Positions 9,492-18,540 are shown, numbered from the stretch's first letter. The stretch is DNA of 64,000 bases from Parachlamydiales bacterium (GCA_041671045.1 JBAZCF010000010.1:68465-132464), one strand, 5' to 3'. The notes: generated by a model from the letters alone, not told the origin. Translations and numbers: made by a program.

Positions 9492-9797
9492 AGAAGAACA
9501 TCCCTTAAAAGCGATTTAGGCATAAATTTATTTGCAAGAGGGAATAGAATAATCTATCTCCCCGGCATAAATTTTAAAATTTTTTATTATTCACACTTGC
9601 TGAAATGCGTCAAATAAACTATTTAAAAAAAAGTCTTCAAGCCATTTCTATATTCAAAATGAATTCTAGTTATCTCATTATTGAATGGAATGAGGTCTTT
9701 GCTGATAAAAGCACCTTTGAGTATGACTAATATATAAGGCTTACATTGTTTAAAATCACTTGGGGAGGCTATACTGATCAAATAAAAGGTTTAATCA
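9492..9797. other. Intergenic region, divergent promoters expected
   Basis: 306 bp between glgX (minus) and the esterase gene (plus). It is AT-rich with no ORF or stable hairpin seen. A possible plus-strand promoter is TTGTTT (9746-9751) with TATACT (9770-9775), spacer 18 bp; the -35 match is weak. Confidence 0.35.
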
Positions 9798-10751
9798 ATG
9801 AATTCTTCCCAAATTTCTACTCTTGATACAACAACAAGTAATTTCCTTGAGGGATTTGCAAAACTCTTTGCCTCATTATCTGTTCTTACACTCTCAGAAC
9901 AAAGGCAAACAATAAAGGAAATGTTTGCATTACCACTTGAGCATTTAGAGCCTGTTGCTAAGGTTGTGAATCAAACAATCGAAGGTCGGCATGGGAGCAT
10001 TGCTATAAGATTGTACATTCCAAAAGGTGAAGGACCGCTGCCTGTATTGGTCTTCTATCATAGAGGAGGCTGGGTCTACGGTAGTTTAGAAGAAAGTGAA
10101 GTTATCTGCAGGAAGCTAGCTAACAAGACAGGAGCCATCATAGCTTCTGTAGACTACCGGCTGGCCCCTGAAAACAAGTTCCCTATTCCCTTAGAAGATT
10201 GCTATGATTCAGCTAAATGGCTGTGGCAAAACGCAGCCAGCTATAATGGGGATGCGCATAAAATCCTTTTATGCGGAGAAAGCGCAGGAGGTAATCTGGC
10301 AGCAGCTGTAGCACTAATGGTAAAACAAACTAAAGAGTTTGAAGTTGCAGGACAATTACTCATCTATCCTATCCTCAGCAATGATTTGAATAGTGCAGTT
10401 TATGAAGAAAGCCCTGATAAAGCACTTCTTTCCTATGAAAATATGCAGTTTTTTTGGGGCGCATATCTTACATCTCTACAAGATGGAGAGAACCCGCTTG
10501 CTTCCCCATTAAAAGCTAGCAGCTTTGAAGCACTTCCCAGCACCTTTATCATCACAGCAGAATATGACGCCTTAAAGCATGAAGGTGAAAAATATGCTAA
10601 ATTGTTACGTACTGCCGGTGTGGATGTAGATGCAAAATGCTACCCAAAATCCATACATGGATTTATAGACCTGCCATTAGATGAAAACATCAAAAATGAA
10701 GCCTTGAATGATATTTCACGCTGGATAAAAAAAATAACGCAAAGGCAATAA
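9798..10751 (+). CDS. Alpha/beta hydrolase, HSL-type esterase
   Basis: A 317-residue cytosolic esterase/lipase of the hormone-sensitive-lipase group. The oxyanion motif reads HRGGW (normally HGGGW), so one glycine is replaced by Arg. The nucleophile elbow is GESAGGN (usual GDSAGG) with Ser near residue 159. The catalytic Asp lies in TAEYDALKHEGE and the His in SIHGFIDLP. Spacing and length fit the family. It is followed after 3 bp by a DUF952 gene, so the two are probably co-transcribed. The natural substrate is unknown; short-chain esters are typical for the group. Confidence 0.88.
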   Translation: MNSSQISTLDTTTSNFLEGFAKLFASLSVLTLSEQRQTIKEMFALPLEHLEPVAKVVNQTIEGRHGSIAIRLYIPKGEGPLPVLVFYHRGGWVYGSLEESEVICRKLANKTGAIIASVDYRLAPENKFPIPLEDCYDSAKWLWQNAASYNGDAHKILLCGESAGGNLAAAVALMVKQTKEFEVAGQLLIYPILSNDLNSAVYEESPDKALLSYENMQFFWGAYLTSLQDGENPLASPLKASSFEALPSTFIITAEYDALKHEGEKYAKLLRTAGVDVDAKCYPKSIHGFIDLPLDENIKNEALNDISRWIKKITQRQ

Positions 10752-10754
10752 TAG

Positions 10755-11078
10755 ATGACCCCTCCTGCTTATCTATATAAAATCCTATCTTTAGATAATT
10801 GGGCTGGAAGCGCCGCATCAGAAGATGTGGCTCTTCCATCGGACGACACGCAATTCATCCATTTATCTACGCAAGAACAACTAGAGAAAATTACATCCAA
10901 ATATTGGAAAGATGTTCCTGAATATATCCTATTGAAGCTGGAAGTGAGTAAATTGAAGGGTAAGCTTATCCTGGAAGCAAATCCCGGAGGAAGCAATAAG
11001 TACTATCACTTATATGACGGATCTATTCCAAAGGATGCGATTGTAGAGACCAGACATATCATTGAGGTAACGGAATAA
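10755..11078 (+). CDS. DUF952 family protein
   Basis: A 107-residue protein matching DUF952: YLYKILSLDNW at the start, then FIHLSTQEQLEKI, an LLKLEVSKL strand, and YYHLYDGSIPKDAIV near the end. The function of the family is not established; the fold is related to ADP-ribose/NAD-handling domains. It lies directly behind the esterase and likely shares its transcript. Confidence 0.85.
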   Translation: MTPPAYLYKILSLDNWAGSAASEDVALPSDDTQFIHLSTQEQLEKITSKYWKDVPEYILLKLEVSKLKGKLILEANPGGSNKYYHLYDGSIPKDAIVETRHIIEVTE

Positions 11079-11192
11079 TAGCATTCCAACCTGATGTGGG
11101 CGGGATTACTTTGGGCTGTAGGCAAAATATGAAGAAACCTTTGGGTCAAAAAGTACCGCTAATGAAGTCGAACTGGAAGCAAGTCTAGCGTT

Positions 11193-12023
11193 TTAGTAGG
11201 TGTGCTCTAATTTTCGTGAGTCTTTGATCAATACAAATGAAATCAAAGTTACAAACATCATTGTGAAAATTGTGACCAATGCCATGGGACCGTAGATATC
11301 TTTATGATCCACTGTCGTAAAAGGACTTAGAAGCTGAAATAGCCCCTGAATTCCATAGAGGGCTACTGCCTCAAACCAAAAAGATTTCCGAATGAAAACC
11401 TTGTGTTGCTCATCTGAGTATAATTCATGCTTAGCTATATATAAGGCAAAACTTTGGAAAATTATATATACCACAAAAAACCAACCGAAATAGTTTTGCA
11501 GGGGCACGCCAAAATAAGAACCTCCCCCTTTCCATACCCATAATGATCCGATGGATGAAGAAAGAGGATCCATACAAAGATCCCACATAACCATAATAAA
11601 AGTGGCGACAAAAGGAATGAGAAAAACTTTGTCAGCTTGTAGAGGTTTAAAATACTGGTTGAGAATAACTGTAGATAAAATCCAAGAAACATAAGCCATA
11701 CTGAAATAGGCAAACATAATAATGAGCGGTACTTCAAACAGCCTTGGCCCTGCTAACTTTTCGTAGTGATAATGTCCGAATGGGAATCCTATTTGTATAC
11801 TAAGCGCTTCAAAAAAATGACTTACTAACCATGTGATAATAAAAAATATGGCTAAGTTTTTTAGGCCATACCTTATTTTCCCGTGTAGACAGGCGGCGCA
11901 AAATAAAGAGATCACCGAAAGTACTGGCATTATAGCATTGATATTAGGTCCCAAATCAAAGCTTGAGATAACCGTTACGACAAGAAAAATTATAATAACA
12001 ATCCATCTAACTAGACTCATCAC
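11193..12023 (-). CDS. CruF/DUF422-like carotenoid-biosynthesis-type membrane protein
   Basis: A 276-residue integral membrane protein with about seven hydrophobic helices. It carries the family's signature loops: HFFEALSIQIGFPFGHYHY, MWDLCMDPLSS, and GGGSYFGVPLQNYFGWF. These match DUF422 proteins, including CruF (carotenoid 1',2'-hydratase or bisanhydrobacterioruberin hydratase). No other carotenoid gene (crtB, crtI) is visible nearby, so the substrate is uncertain. It is a single gene convergent with the DUF952 operon. Confidence 0.75.
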   Translation of the reverse strand: MMSLVRWIVIIIFLVVTVISSFDLGPNINAIMPVLSVISLFCAACLHGKIRYGLKNLAIFFIITWLVSHFFEALSIQIGFPFGHYHYEKLAGPRLFEVPLIIMFAYFSMAYVSWILSTVILNQYFKPLQADKVFLIPFVATFIMVMWDLCMDPLSSSIGSLWVWKGGGSYFGVPLQNYFGWFFVVYIIFQSFALYIAKHELYSDEQHKVFIRKSFWFEAVALYGIQGLFQLLSPFTTVDHKDIYGPMALVTIFTMMFVTLISFVLIKDSRKLEHTY

Positions 12024-12179
12024 AGGCCTCTTTATTACTTATAAGATAGCTATATCAGCCATTAGGTATTGTAAAAAGTTAAAACCTACTTTCCGCCTTA
12101 AATCACGCTTGAATTAGGCGAACTTGACAAGTACAGGCTCTTCAAGGATGATTATATTTCAAAATAACAATAACTATTT

Positions 12180-12989
12180 ATGAACTTACTTAAACCCTAT
12201 TTGATATCTCTTCTTTTTGTGTTCTCGTTCTCGTTCCTAATAATAGAAGCACATGAAGTTTGCATTATCCCTTCTTCTTTTCCTGATTTGAAAATTGAAG
12301 TTTATTTCCAAAAACCTTCTAAAGAATGTAAGAAGCTTCTTCTGTTTATGCATGGATCCTCTGGTAAGGGATTACAGGGAATTTCAGACGCATGGTTTTC
12401 TCATTGGTTGAGCAAAGGTTACGCCGTCGCAGCTATTTCAATGCCTGGTTATGGCAGATCTAATGGAAGAAAAGACTTCTGCGGTCCATTGACAATTGAA
12501 ACTTTGAACCATGCTCTGGAGTACATTAAAAAGGAAACAAAGATATCTGAACTAGGCGTGATCGGATTTGGCCAGGGAGGGCTTGCTTCTCTATTACTTT
12601 CCCTTAAAAGAAACGATATACGTTGTTTGGTTTGTTCCAACTGCGGCTATGACCTACTCAGACACCAGGGGAAAGAGGATCCTTTTAGAAAACAAGTTGA
12701 AGAAAAGGATTATAATTTAGATTTCAGCGATTTAGCCTCTCTAAAATACAGATCTGCCATCGAACATATTGAAAAAATAAATACCCCCCTTTTCTTACTT
12801 CATAGAAAAGGGAATCCTATGATCTCTGAACAAGAAGCCATAGAATTCCATAATGCTATGTTAAATGCAGGTAAGGAATGCTATCTAAGTATTAGAGAGC
12901 GTTCTGAAACTGACGACACACAGATTATTTCCTACGAGGAAGTTCTAATAGAAGCTGAAACGTGGATTGACTCCTGCATGAACAATTGA
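12180..12989 (+). CDS. Secreted alpha/beta-hydrolase-fold protein lacking the catalytic nucleophile
   Basis: A 269-residue protein with an N-terminal signal sequence (residues 1-24, LISLLFVFSFSFLIIEA). The fold is an alpha/beta hydrolase of the dienelactone-hydrolase type: LLLFMHGSSGKG, then GYAVAAISMPGYGRSNG. The nucleophile elbow reads GFGQGG, so the Ser of GxSxG is Gly. The usual C-terminal His is not evident (SETDDTQI). It is therefore probably not a hydrolase, or uses other residues. There is only a weak ribosome-binding site. Function unknown. Confidence 0.7.
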   Translation: MNLLKPYLISLLFVFSFSFLIIEAHEVCIIPSSFPDLKIEVYFQKPSKECKKLLLFMHGSSGKGLQGISDAWFSHWLSKGYAVAAISMPGYGRSNGRKDFCGPLTIETLNHALEYIKKETKISELGVIGFGQGGLASLLLSLKRNDIRCLVCSNCGYDLLRHQGKEDPFRKQVEEKDYNLDFSDLASLKYRSAIEHIEKINTPLFLLHRKGNPMISEQEAIEFHNAMLNAGKECYLSIRERSETDDTQIISYEEVLIEAETWIDSCMNN

Positions 12990-13011
12990 GGGAATAATAA
13001 GGTTTTAGAGA

Positions 13012-13025
13012 ACTCCTATACTAGG
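13012..13025 (+). repeat. Dispersed palindromic element, copy 2 (core)
   Basis: ACTCCTATACTAGG, the core of the element also found at 16-44, 48839-48867 and 62927-62953. It sits between two convergent genes. Confidence 0.5.
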
Positions 13026-13046
13026 ATATGGTTTTGTAAACGAGTT

Positions 13047-13547
13047 TTATTCATGCACCCGCGCATAGAGGGAGATGGGCATTCCTTCTGCCAAAGCTAT
13101 GGAACCCGTTTCCTCCCCGCTTGGTGTAAGGACTCCACAGGGGGAACCCCTAAGCATCTTAGTGATGTAATCCAGCAGTCGTTGGTTAATGGGATGTTCA
13201 AACGTACTGCATTCCACACCTTTTGCACGTAGAAGGCTAGCCTTCGTCACATAGAAATGGACATTGTTTGTTCCTGCTATCGGAATCAATTTTATGGTGA
13301 AAGGTAGGAGTCCATGTTTCAATACGCAATGGAAACTTAAAGCTACCGATTCATTCTGTCGGGTTGTTTTTACATTCAGCAACACCTTACTTTGCCCCAA
13401 AACATGTGCGCATAAGGGGTTTCTTAGAACATCAACTTCTGGCATTTGTATATGTTTTGTAAACTTGCTTTGCATGGGAATGTATTGAGCTGCTTCCTGA
13501 CCATACCAATATAGGGTAGATAATACTTTTGAAATGGAACACATCAT
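13047..13547 (-). CDS. Hypothetical protein divergent from a LysR gene
   Basis: A 166-residue soluble protein with no signal peptide and no recognised family. It has a beta-rich middle (VALSFHCVLKHGLLPFTIKLIPI, NNVHFYVTKASLL). The start is ATG 13547 or the next codon. It is transcribed away from the LysR regulator across a shared 97-bp region with a large palindrome. That arrangement is classical for LysR-type control, so this gene is the probable target. Confidence 0.6.
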   Translation of the reverse strand: MMCSISKVLSTLYWYGQEAAQYIPMQSKFTKHIQMPEVDVLRNPLCAHVLGQSKVLLNVKTTRQNESVALSFHCVLKHGLLPFTIKLIPIAGTNNVHFYVTKASLLRAKGVECSTFEHPINQRLLDYITKMLRGSPCGVLTPSGEETGSIALAEGMPISLYARVHE

Positions 13548-13561
13548 AGTTAACTCCTTGA

Positions 13562-13588
13562 GATGATTTACAATAAATGTAAACCATC
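13562..13588. promoter_or_regulatory. Likely LysR operator palindrome
   Basis: Arms of 11 nt (13562-13572 and 13578-13588) are complementary at 10 of 11 positions around a 5-nt centre. The inner part is TTTACA-ATAAA-TGTAAA, compatible with the T-N11-A LysR box. Three GTTAAC hexamers (13549, 13598, 13627) lie in the same divergent region. Confidence 0.6.
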
Positions 13589-13644
13589 TGTAATATGGTT
13601 AACAATACGTCCATGAATTAACTAATGTTAACTAGAAGTTTAAG

Positions 13645-14529
13645 ATGAAAAGACTAGAGCATCTCACTACCTTTCTTACCGTGGTGAAGGAAACAAGCTT
13701 CGCTGCAGCAGGCCGTATTCTGGGAATTTCCACTGCAGCAGTATGCAAACAGATCAATGCTTTAGAGAAAGAGTTGGGTGTACAACTGTTAATACGTTCT
13801 ACACGCCGTTTAAACCTGACAGAAGCAGGACACCTTTATTACATCGAAGCTGAAAAAATCTCTGCACAAATCAACGAGATGGATGCACTCTTCTCAAAGG
13901 TTCGTGGAGAGCCTTCAGGCCTGCTAAAAATTGGAACTTCCCGTCATTTTGCAGCACACCACCTATTTCCACATCTTCCAAGCTTTCTAGAAAAGTACCC
14001 TAAGATAACACTGAAAATCGAAAACATTGAGCGTATCCCCGATCTGACAAAAGAAGAAATAGATATCAATATGGGACACCGGTTTGTGGGAGGTCCAAAT
14101 GACATTATCAAGAAAATTGGATCTACAAAATACGTTATGTGTGCTTCGCCCGGGTATTTAAAGAAATTCGGTATACCCAAAAACCCCAAGGAGTTAGGAA
14201 AACATCGCTTTATTACGCATACCATGCGTGACCCTAATAATGTGTTAACATTTGACCAAGGGCTGGAAATTGTATTGAAACCCTATCTATATTTTAATGA
14301 CAGTATGCTTATGACGGAAAGCGCATTACAGGGAATGGGCATTATAAAAACCCACCGCCCCGTGGTATTGAGTTATCTCAATGCTGGAGAACTTGTGGAG
14401 ATATTACAGGGGTTTGATACAAGCGAACAACCCCTATACCTAGCCTATCAGCCTTTCAAACATATGCAAGCGAAAGTCAGGCACTTTATAGACTATTTTG
14501 TGCCAAAAATTCGGGCTGAATATTTCTAA
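13645..14529 (+). CDS. LysR-family transcriptional regulator
   Basis: A 294-residue LTTR. Residues 1-60 are the winged helix-turn-helix (LTTFLTVVKETSFAAAGRILGISTAAVCKQINALEKELGVQLL, followed by RLNLTEAG). A linker helix and the LysR substrate-binding domain (about 90-290) follow. The sequence resembles the large group of single-gene LTTRs that control a divergently transcribed neighbour. Ligand unknown. The operator candidate at 13562-13588 lies 57 bp upstream of the start. Confidence 0.93.
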   Translation: MKRLEHLTTFLTVVKETSFAAAGRILGISTAAVCKQINALEKELGVQLLIRSTRRLNLTEAGHLYYIEAEKISAQINEMDALFSKVRGEPSGLLKIGTSRHFAAHHLFPHLPSFLEKYPKITLKIENIERIPDLTKEEIDINMGHRFVGGPNDIIKKIGSTKYVMCASPGYLKKFGIPKNPKELGKHRFITHTMRDPNNVLTFDQGLEIVLKPYLYFNDSMLMTESALQGMGIIKTHRPVVLSYLNAGELVEILQGFDTSEQPLYLAYQPFKHMQAKVRHFIDYFVPKIRAEYF

Positions 14530-14545
14530 AAAAATAAGGATCGAA

Positions 14546-14800
14546 TTAATGTACGGGGTATTCTGGGGAGGAATCAATGAATATTTCCCAAGCATCCGGC
14601 ATCAACCAATTATTTTTTGCTCTAGATTTCCAAACTTGTCCGGTAGCTGTATCCAAAAGATAAAAGCGCGGTTCATCACCTTTAACAATAATCTGGTACC
14701 TCCCTACTTGTTTCTCCTCTGCTTTATTTATTGTTACACCAGCATAGATAGGAAATGAAGCGCAAGTTAGCAATAGAAACAGACAAGTCTTTTTAAGCAT
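14546..14800 (-). CDS. Small secreted hypothetical protein
   Basis: An 84-residue protein with a clear signal peptide (MLKKTCLFLLLTCASFPIYA) and a mature domain of about 64 residues (GRYQIIVKGDEPRFYLLDTATGQVWK). The latter looks like a single small beta-sheet motif with a DTATGQVW turn, seen in many short exported proteins. It converges with the LysR gene, 16 bp apart. Function unknown. Confidence 0.65.
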   Translation of the reverse strand: MLKKTCLFLLLTCASFPIYAGVTINKAEEKQVGRYQIIVKGDEPRFYLLDTATGQVWKSRAKNNWLMPDAWEIFIDSSPEYPVH

Positions 14801-14904
14801 GATTACCTTTTAGTTAAAATTATTACAATAATTTTTACAGTAGTATACTTATAAAAATCAAGTGTAAATAACGCTATATTATTCAAACGAATGAGGGCTT
14901 TAAG

Positions 14905-15738
14905 ATGAAATTACTGCGTTTGGTTGCAATCATTATTTGGTTTCCTTTTACACTATGTTTAGGCGCGGACTCACCCAAAACAGTCGTTGTAACTTGCGCA
15001 ACAGGTGAATTAGGATCTGCCGCTGCGAAATTATTAGGTCAGACTCACAACCTAATTTTGACGGGCCGTGACAGAGAAAAACTATGCAAGCTTAAGGAAG
15101 AGCTCACTGCTGCCTTCCCGCATAGATATGAAATTTGCACTCTCGATTACTGCAACAAGGATAGTCTATTAACTTTTAAGGACTATTTAAAAAAAATAAA
15201 TCTCCCCTTATCGGGTATCGTTTTGATCTATCCCCGTCCTCAGACATATGGAAAAGATTTACTACTGGAAGAATCCACTTGGCTTGAAGTCATTCAAAAA
15301 ACATTTACCGGTCCGCTAGAAGCTTTGAAGTGTGCACTTCCGCATATGACAAATCCCAGTAAAATTGTGGTTATTTCCGGAACAACTTCTGTCCAATATA
15401 TTCCTGATGCAGGCGCCGCATGTATTATTCGAAGGATGTGGACAACCTATGTTAAAGGACTCTCGCATCAACTTGGTCCGCAAAGTATTAGTGTAAATGC
15501 TCTTTCGCCGGGTGTTGTGCTGACAGCCTTTCACCATGAGCGCATTGAAAAAAAGGCACATAGCCTAGGCATAAGTCATGAAGAGCAGATTGCTCATGAA
15601 GTGGAGCCTATTCCTTTAAAACGTCATGCCAAACCGGAAGAGGTCGCTAAATCCATAAAATTTTTACTTACTCACGAGTCAGATTTTATCAGTGGGATCA
15701 ATATGGTCATTGACGGCGGATTAAGCACTTCATACTAG
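14905..15738 (+). CDS. Atypical short-chain dehydrogenase/reductase with N-terminal signal-like segment
   Basis: A 277-residue SDR-fold protein. A hydrophobic N-terminus (LLRLVAIIIWFPFTLCLGA) precedes the Rossmann fold, so it may be exported or membrane-anchored, which is unusual for a nucleotide-dependent SDR. The cofactor loop reads TCATGELGSAAAKLLG, an altered TGxxxGxG. Ser is kept (VVISGTTS). Where YxxxK is expected, before YVKGLSHQLG, the aligned residues appear to be Ala and Arg (ACIIR), so the catalytic pair looks lost. The C-terminal ISGINMVIDGGLS is standard. GAGGG at 14892 is a good ribosome-binding site. A terminator follows. Confidence 0.75.
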   Translation: MKLLRLVAIIIWFPFTLCLGADSPKTVVVTCATGELGSAAAKLLGQTHNLILTGRDREKLCKLKEELTAAFPHRYEICTLDYCNKDSLLTFKDYLKKINLPLSGIVLIYPRPQTYGKDLLLEESTWLEVIQKTFTGPLEALKCALPHMTNPSKIVVISGTTSVQYIPDAGAACIIRRMWTTYVKGLSHQLGPQSISVNALSPGVVLTAFHHERIEKKAHSLGISHEEQIAHEVEPIPLKRHAKPEEVAKSIKFLLTHESDFISGINMVIDGGLSTSY

Positions 15739-15743
15739 TCAAG

Positions 15744-15780
15744 GCACTACCGTAATTGTTACGGTAGTGCTTATATTTTT
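15744..15780 (+). terminator. Rho-independent terminator after the SDR gene
   Basis: A 12-bp perfect stem (GCACTACCGTAA with TTACGGTAGTGC), loop TTG, then TTATATTTTT. Confidence 0.9.
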
Positions 15781-15819
15781 ACCTCCTTATGATCTTTCTT
15801 AAAACCTTTGGAGATCCGT

Positions 15820-16806
15820 ATGATGGCATCTATATTTTTTTCTTCTTTAGTAGCAGCGTGTCTCTGCTTAAGTGTACTTCATGATATTGAAGGTATTGAA
15901 CAGCAGAATATCCCTCCCTCCAAACTTGAGGGAGCTGAATTTATACAATTAAAAAACGGCTATCGTGTATGGACGCAGCGTGTTGGTAAGGGCCCTATCA
16001 AAATCCTTACACTTCATGGCGGCCCAGGTTGTTCTCATGAATATTTAGAATGCCTTGCAGACTTTTTCCCGGGTGACAAATATCAGGTCATTTTTTACGA
16101 CCAACTAGGTTCCTACTATTCAGATCAACCGGATGACCCCTCCTTATGGACTGTATCTCGGTTTTGCGATGAAGTGGAAGAGGTGCGCATCGGTCTGGGT
16201 TTAGAGGATTTTTATCTGTATGGACAGTCCTGGGGAGGAATGCTTGCCATAGAATATGCAATCAACTACCCGAAACATTTAAGAGGGGTCATATTTTCCA
16301 ATATTACCGGTAGTGTAGACTCGTATGTAACTTATCTGAGCCACTTGAGGTCGCAACTTCCACAAGTAGTCCAAGATAAACTGAAATACTATGAGGATAA
16401 AGAAGACTACGAAAATCCTGAATATGAAAAATTATTATTCAAACAACTATATAACAAACACGTCTGCCTTGTGGATCCTTGGCCGCAAGCGTTCGTCTTA
16501 GCTTTTGCACATATAAATAAACAAGTTTACCTTACGATGCAGGGGCCGAATGAATTTATCGTCAATGGCAACTTCAGAAATTGGAATCGGTGGAATGATC
16601 TGCATACAATAAAAACACCTTCCTTATTTATCTGCGGACGGCATGATACTATGAGTCCTGAAGATAACATTAGAATGGGGCAACTAGTACCAAACGCCAC
16701 AGTTAAAATTTGCGAAAATGGAAGCCACGGAGCCTTGTATGACGATCAGGAGAACTATTTTCAAGCTCTCCATGATTTTATCGATAGCGTTGAAGGGAAA
16801 CATTAA
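15820..16806 (+). CDS. Proline iminopeptidase-like alpha/beta hydrolase (S33), probably exported
   Basis: A 328-residue protein starting at ATG 15820 behind GGAG (15810-15813). Residues 1-24 look like a signal peptide. The fold is peptidase S33: oxyanion motif HGGPGCSHEYL, nucleophile elbow YGQSWGGMLA (Ser near residue 134), acid Asp in CGRHDTMSPE, and His in ENGSHGALYDD. HGGPG plus GQSWGG is characteristic of prolyl iminopeptidases, which remove N-terminal proline from peptides. Export is less usual for the family. It is an independent transcription unit after the SDR terminator. Confidence 0.88.
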   Translation: MMASIFFSSLVAACLCLSVLHDIEGIEQQNIPPSKLEGAEFIQLKNGYRVWTQRVGKGPIKILTLHGGPGCSHEYLECLADFFPGDKYQVIFYDQLGSYYSDQPDDPSLWTVSRFCDEVEEVRIGLGLEDFYLYGQSWGGMLAIEYAINYPKHLRGVIFSNITGSVDSYVTYLSHLRSQLPQVVQDKLKYYEDKEDYENPEYEKLLFKQLYNKHVCLVDPWPQAFVLAFAHINKQVYLTMQGPNEFIVNGNFRNWNRWNDLHTIKTPSLFICGRHDTMSPEDNIRMGQLVPNATVKICENGSHGALYDDQENYFQALHDFIDSVEGKH

Positions 16807-16832
16807 AACCCAACTTACCGAGATACTCGAGA

Positions 16833-16874
16833 TCACGCAGCACACGAAACTAAGGAGAGCCGTAGGCTGCGTGA
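16833..16874 (-). other. Inverted repeat between convergent genes
   Basis: A 9-bp stem (TCACGCAGC with GCTGCGTGA) around a 24-nt loop, 7 nt beyond the prfC stop. There is no T-tract, so the terminator role is doubtful. Confidence 0.35.
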
Positions 16875-16881
16875 GATAAAC

Positions 16882-18474
16882 TTATACGAATACGTCCACT
16901 AATTCATGATCGGGATTTTGCTTCATACAGTATCCCTTTTCCCATTGACTAGCAAAAAGTGCCATAGGGTTGCCGTGGCGGTCTAATACGATCATGGCAT
17001 TCATCGGTTTAGCGAATGTCTTTATATCCCCTTTGATCCACGCACTGCATTGGTAGGGCAAAGGCGTTAGAATAGTTTCAACGGAGTACTCATCCTTGAG
17101 GCGGAATTGCATCACTTCAAATTGCAGCTGTCCAACAGCTGCAAAAATCAACTCACCGTCCTGCTTGAAGGAACGGAGCAATTGTATTGCGCCTTCATCT
17201 ATCAGTTGCAGAATGCCTTTATCGAAAGACTTACGTTTTCCAATATCTTTGGGCTGTAATTTAGCGAATATCTCGGGCTGAAACTGTGGCAGCGGCTTAA
17301 AGTTAAATCCGCCTGCGACGGAAATAGTATCTCCGATAGAAAAGAGCGCGGGGTTGATAACACCTATGATATCGCCGGGATAGGCATAATCGATAGTGGT
17401 TCTTTCACCTGCGACCATTCCATGCGGACGTGCAAGGCGCACTTCTTTTCCGGTGCGGAAGTGTTTTACTATTAGGTCCCTTTCAAAAATACCTGAACAA
17501 ATACGTATAAAGGCCATGCTATCGCGATGACGTTTATCCATATTGGCTTGTATTTTAAACACATAGCCGCTGAAGCCTGTAGTGACGGGATTGACTTCAA
17601 TTTCAGTTCCGTCCGTACGATTAGCTTTACGTTCATGCGGGCAAGGAGCCAAGTGAATAAAGGCATCAAAGAAGGGTTCTACACCGAAGTTTGTTAAGGC
17701 TGAGGCGAAAAATACGGGAGTCACTTGACCTTCAAGGAATTCTTGCTGGTTATAAGGATTGCCTGCGAGTTCAAGTAGTTCAAGTTCCTGAAGAAGTTTA
17801 TCATATTCCTCCTGCCCCAATTTATCGACAGCTTCCTGGCTATTCAGGGGACAGCGAGTAATCCCGGCTTTCTGTGCACCGCCAATGGAAGTTTTAGTGA
17901 AAAATACACATTCATTAGTCTGGCGGTCTACAACTCCTTGGAACTCTTTGCCACCTCCGATAGGCCAATTCATTGCATACGAATGTACTTGCAATACGTT
18001 TTCAACTTCATTCATCAACTCTAAAGGTTCCCTGCCGGGCATATCCATTTTGTTAATGAAAGTCATCACCGGGATCTGTCGTAAACGGCAGACTTCAAAG
18101 AGCTTTAATGTTTGTTTTTCCACACCTTTAGAGGCATCGATAACCATGATGACGCAGTCAGCAGCTGTCAATGTACGGTATGTATCTTCAGAAAAGTCTT
18201 CGTGGCCGGGAGTATCTAGAACGTTGATGACAGTGTCTTTATAAGTAAACTGCATTGCGGAAGAGGTAATAGAGATTCCCCGTTCCTGTTCCATTGCCAT
18301 CCAATCGGATGTGGCGGCTTTACGTCCCTTCCTACCTTTCACCATTCCTGCAGTGACAAGCATGCCGGAGTAAAGTAGCAGTTTTTCTGTTAATGTCGTT
18401 TTGCCAGCATCGGGGTGGCTGATAATGGCAAAGGTGCGTCTTTTTTTGACTGCTTCTTGAATAGATGTGTTCAT
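16882..18474 (-). CDS. prfC: Peptide chain release factor 3
   Basis: A 530-residue class II release factor GTPase that recycles RF1/RF2 from the ribosome after termination. GTPase motifs: ISHPDAGKTTLTEKLL (G1), ERGISITSSAMQF (G2), VLDTPGHEDFSEDTYRTL (G3), FINKMDMPGREP (G4). Domains II and III follow (GFSGYVFKIQANMDKRHRDSMAFIRI, VGQLQFEVMQFRLKDEY). Length equals that of E. coli RF3 (529). It is transcribed after the kinase-like gene but separated from it by a hairpin. Confidence 0.97.
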   Translation of the reverse strand: MNTSIQEAVKKRRTFAIISHPDAGKTTLTEKLLLYSGMLVTAGMVKGRKGRKAATSDWMAMEQERGISITSSAMQFTYKDTVINVLDTPGHEDFSEDTYRTLTAADCVIMVIDASKGVEKQTLKLFEVCRLRQIPVMTFINKMDMPGREPLELMNEVENVLQVHSYAMNWPIGGGKEFQGVVDRQTNECVFFTKTSIGGAQKAGITRCPLNSQEAVDKLGQEEYDKLLQELELLELAGNPYNQQEFLEGQVTPVFFASALTNFGVEPFFDAFIHLAPCPHERKANRTDGTEIEVNPVTTGFSGYVFKIQANMDKRHRDSMAFIRICSGIFERDLIVKHFRTGKEVRLARPHGMVAGERTTIDYAYPGDIIGVINPALFSIGDTISVAGGFNFKPLPQFQPEIFAKLQPKDIGKRKSFDKGILQLIDEGAIQLLRSFKQDGELIFAAVGQLQFEVMQFRLKDEYSVETILTPLPYQCSAWIKGDIKTFAKPMNAMIVLDRHGNPMALFASQWEKGYCMKQNPDHELVDVFV

Positions 18475-18508
18475 GGGTCTTTAAATAGAGTTTGTGCCGC
18501 TAGTATGA

Positions 18509-18540
18509 ATCAATAGCCCGTTTTAGGGCTATTGATTTTT
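18509..18540. terminator. Strong hairpin between the kinase-like gene and prfC
   Basis: An 11-bp stem (ATCAATAGCCC with GGGCTATTGAT) around GTTTTA. The T-run lies on the plus-strand side, so as a terminator for the minus-strand gene ending at 18548 it lacks a proper U-tract. It may still attenuate read-through into prfC. Confidence 0.5.
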
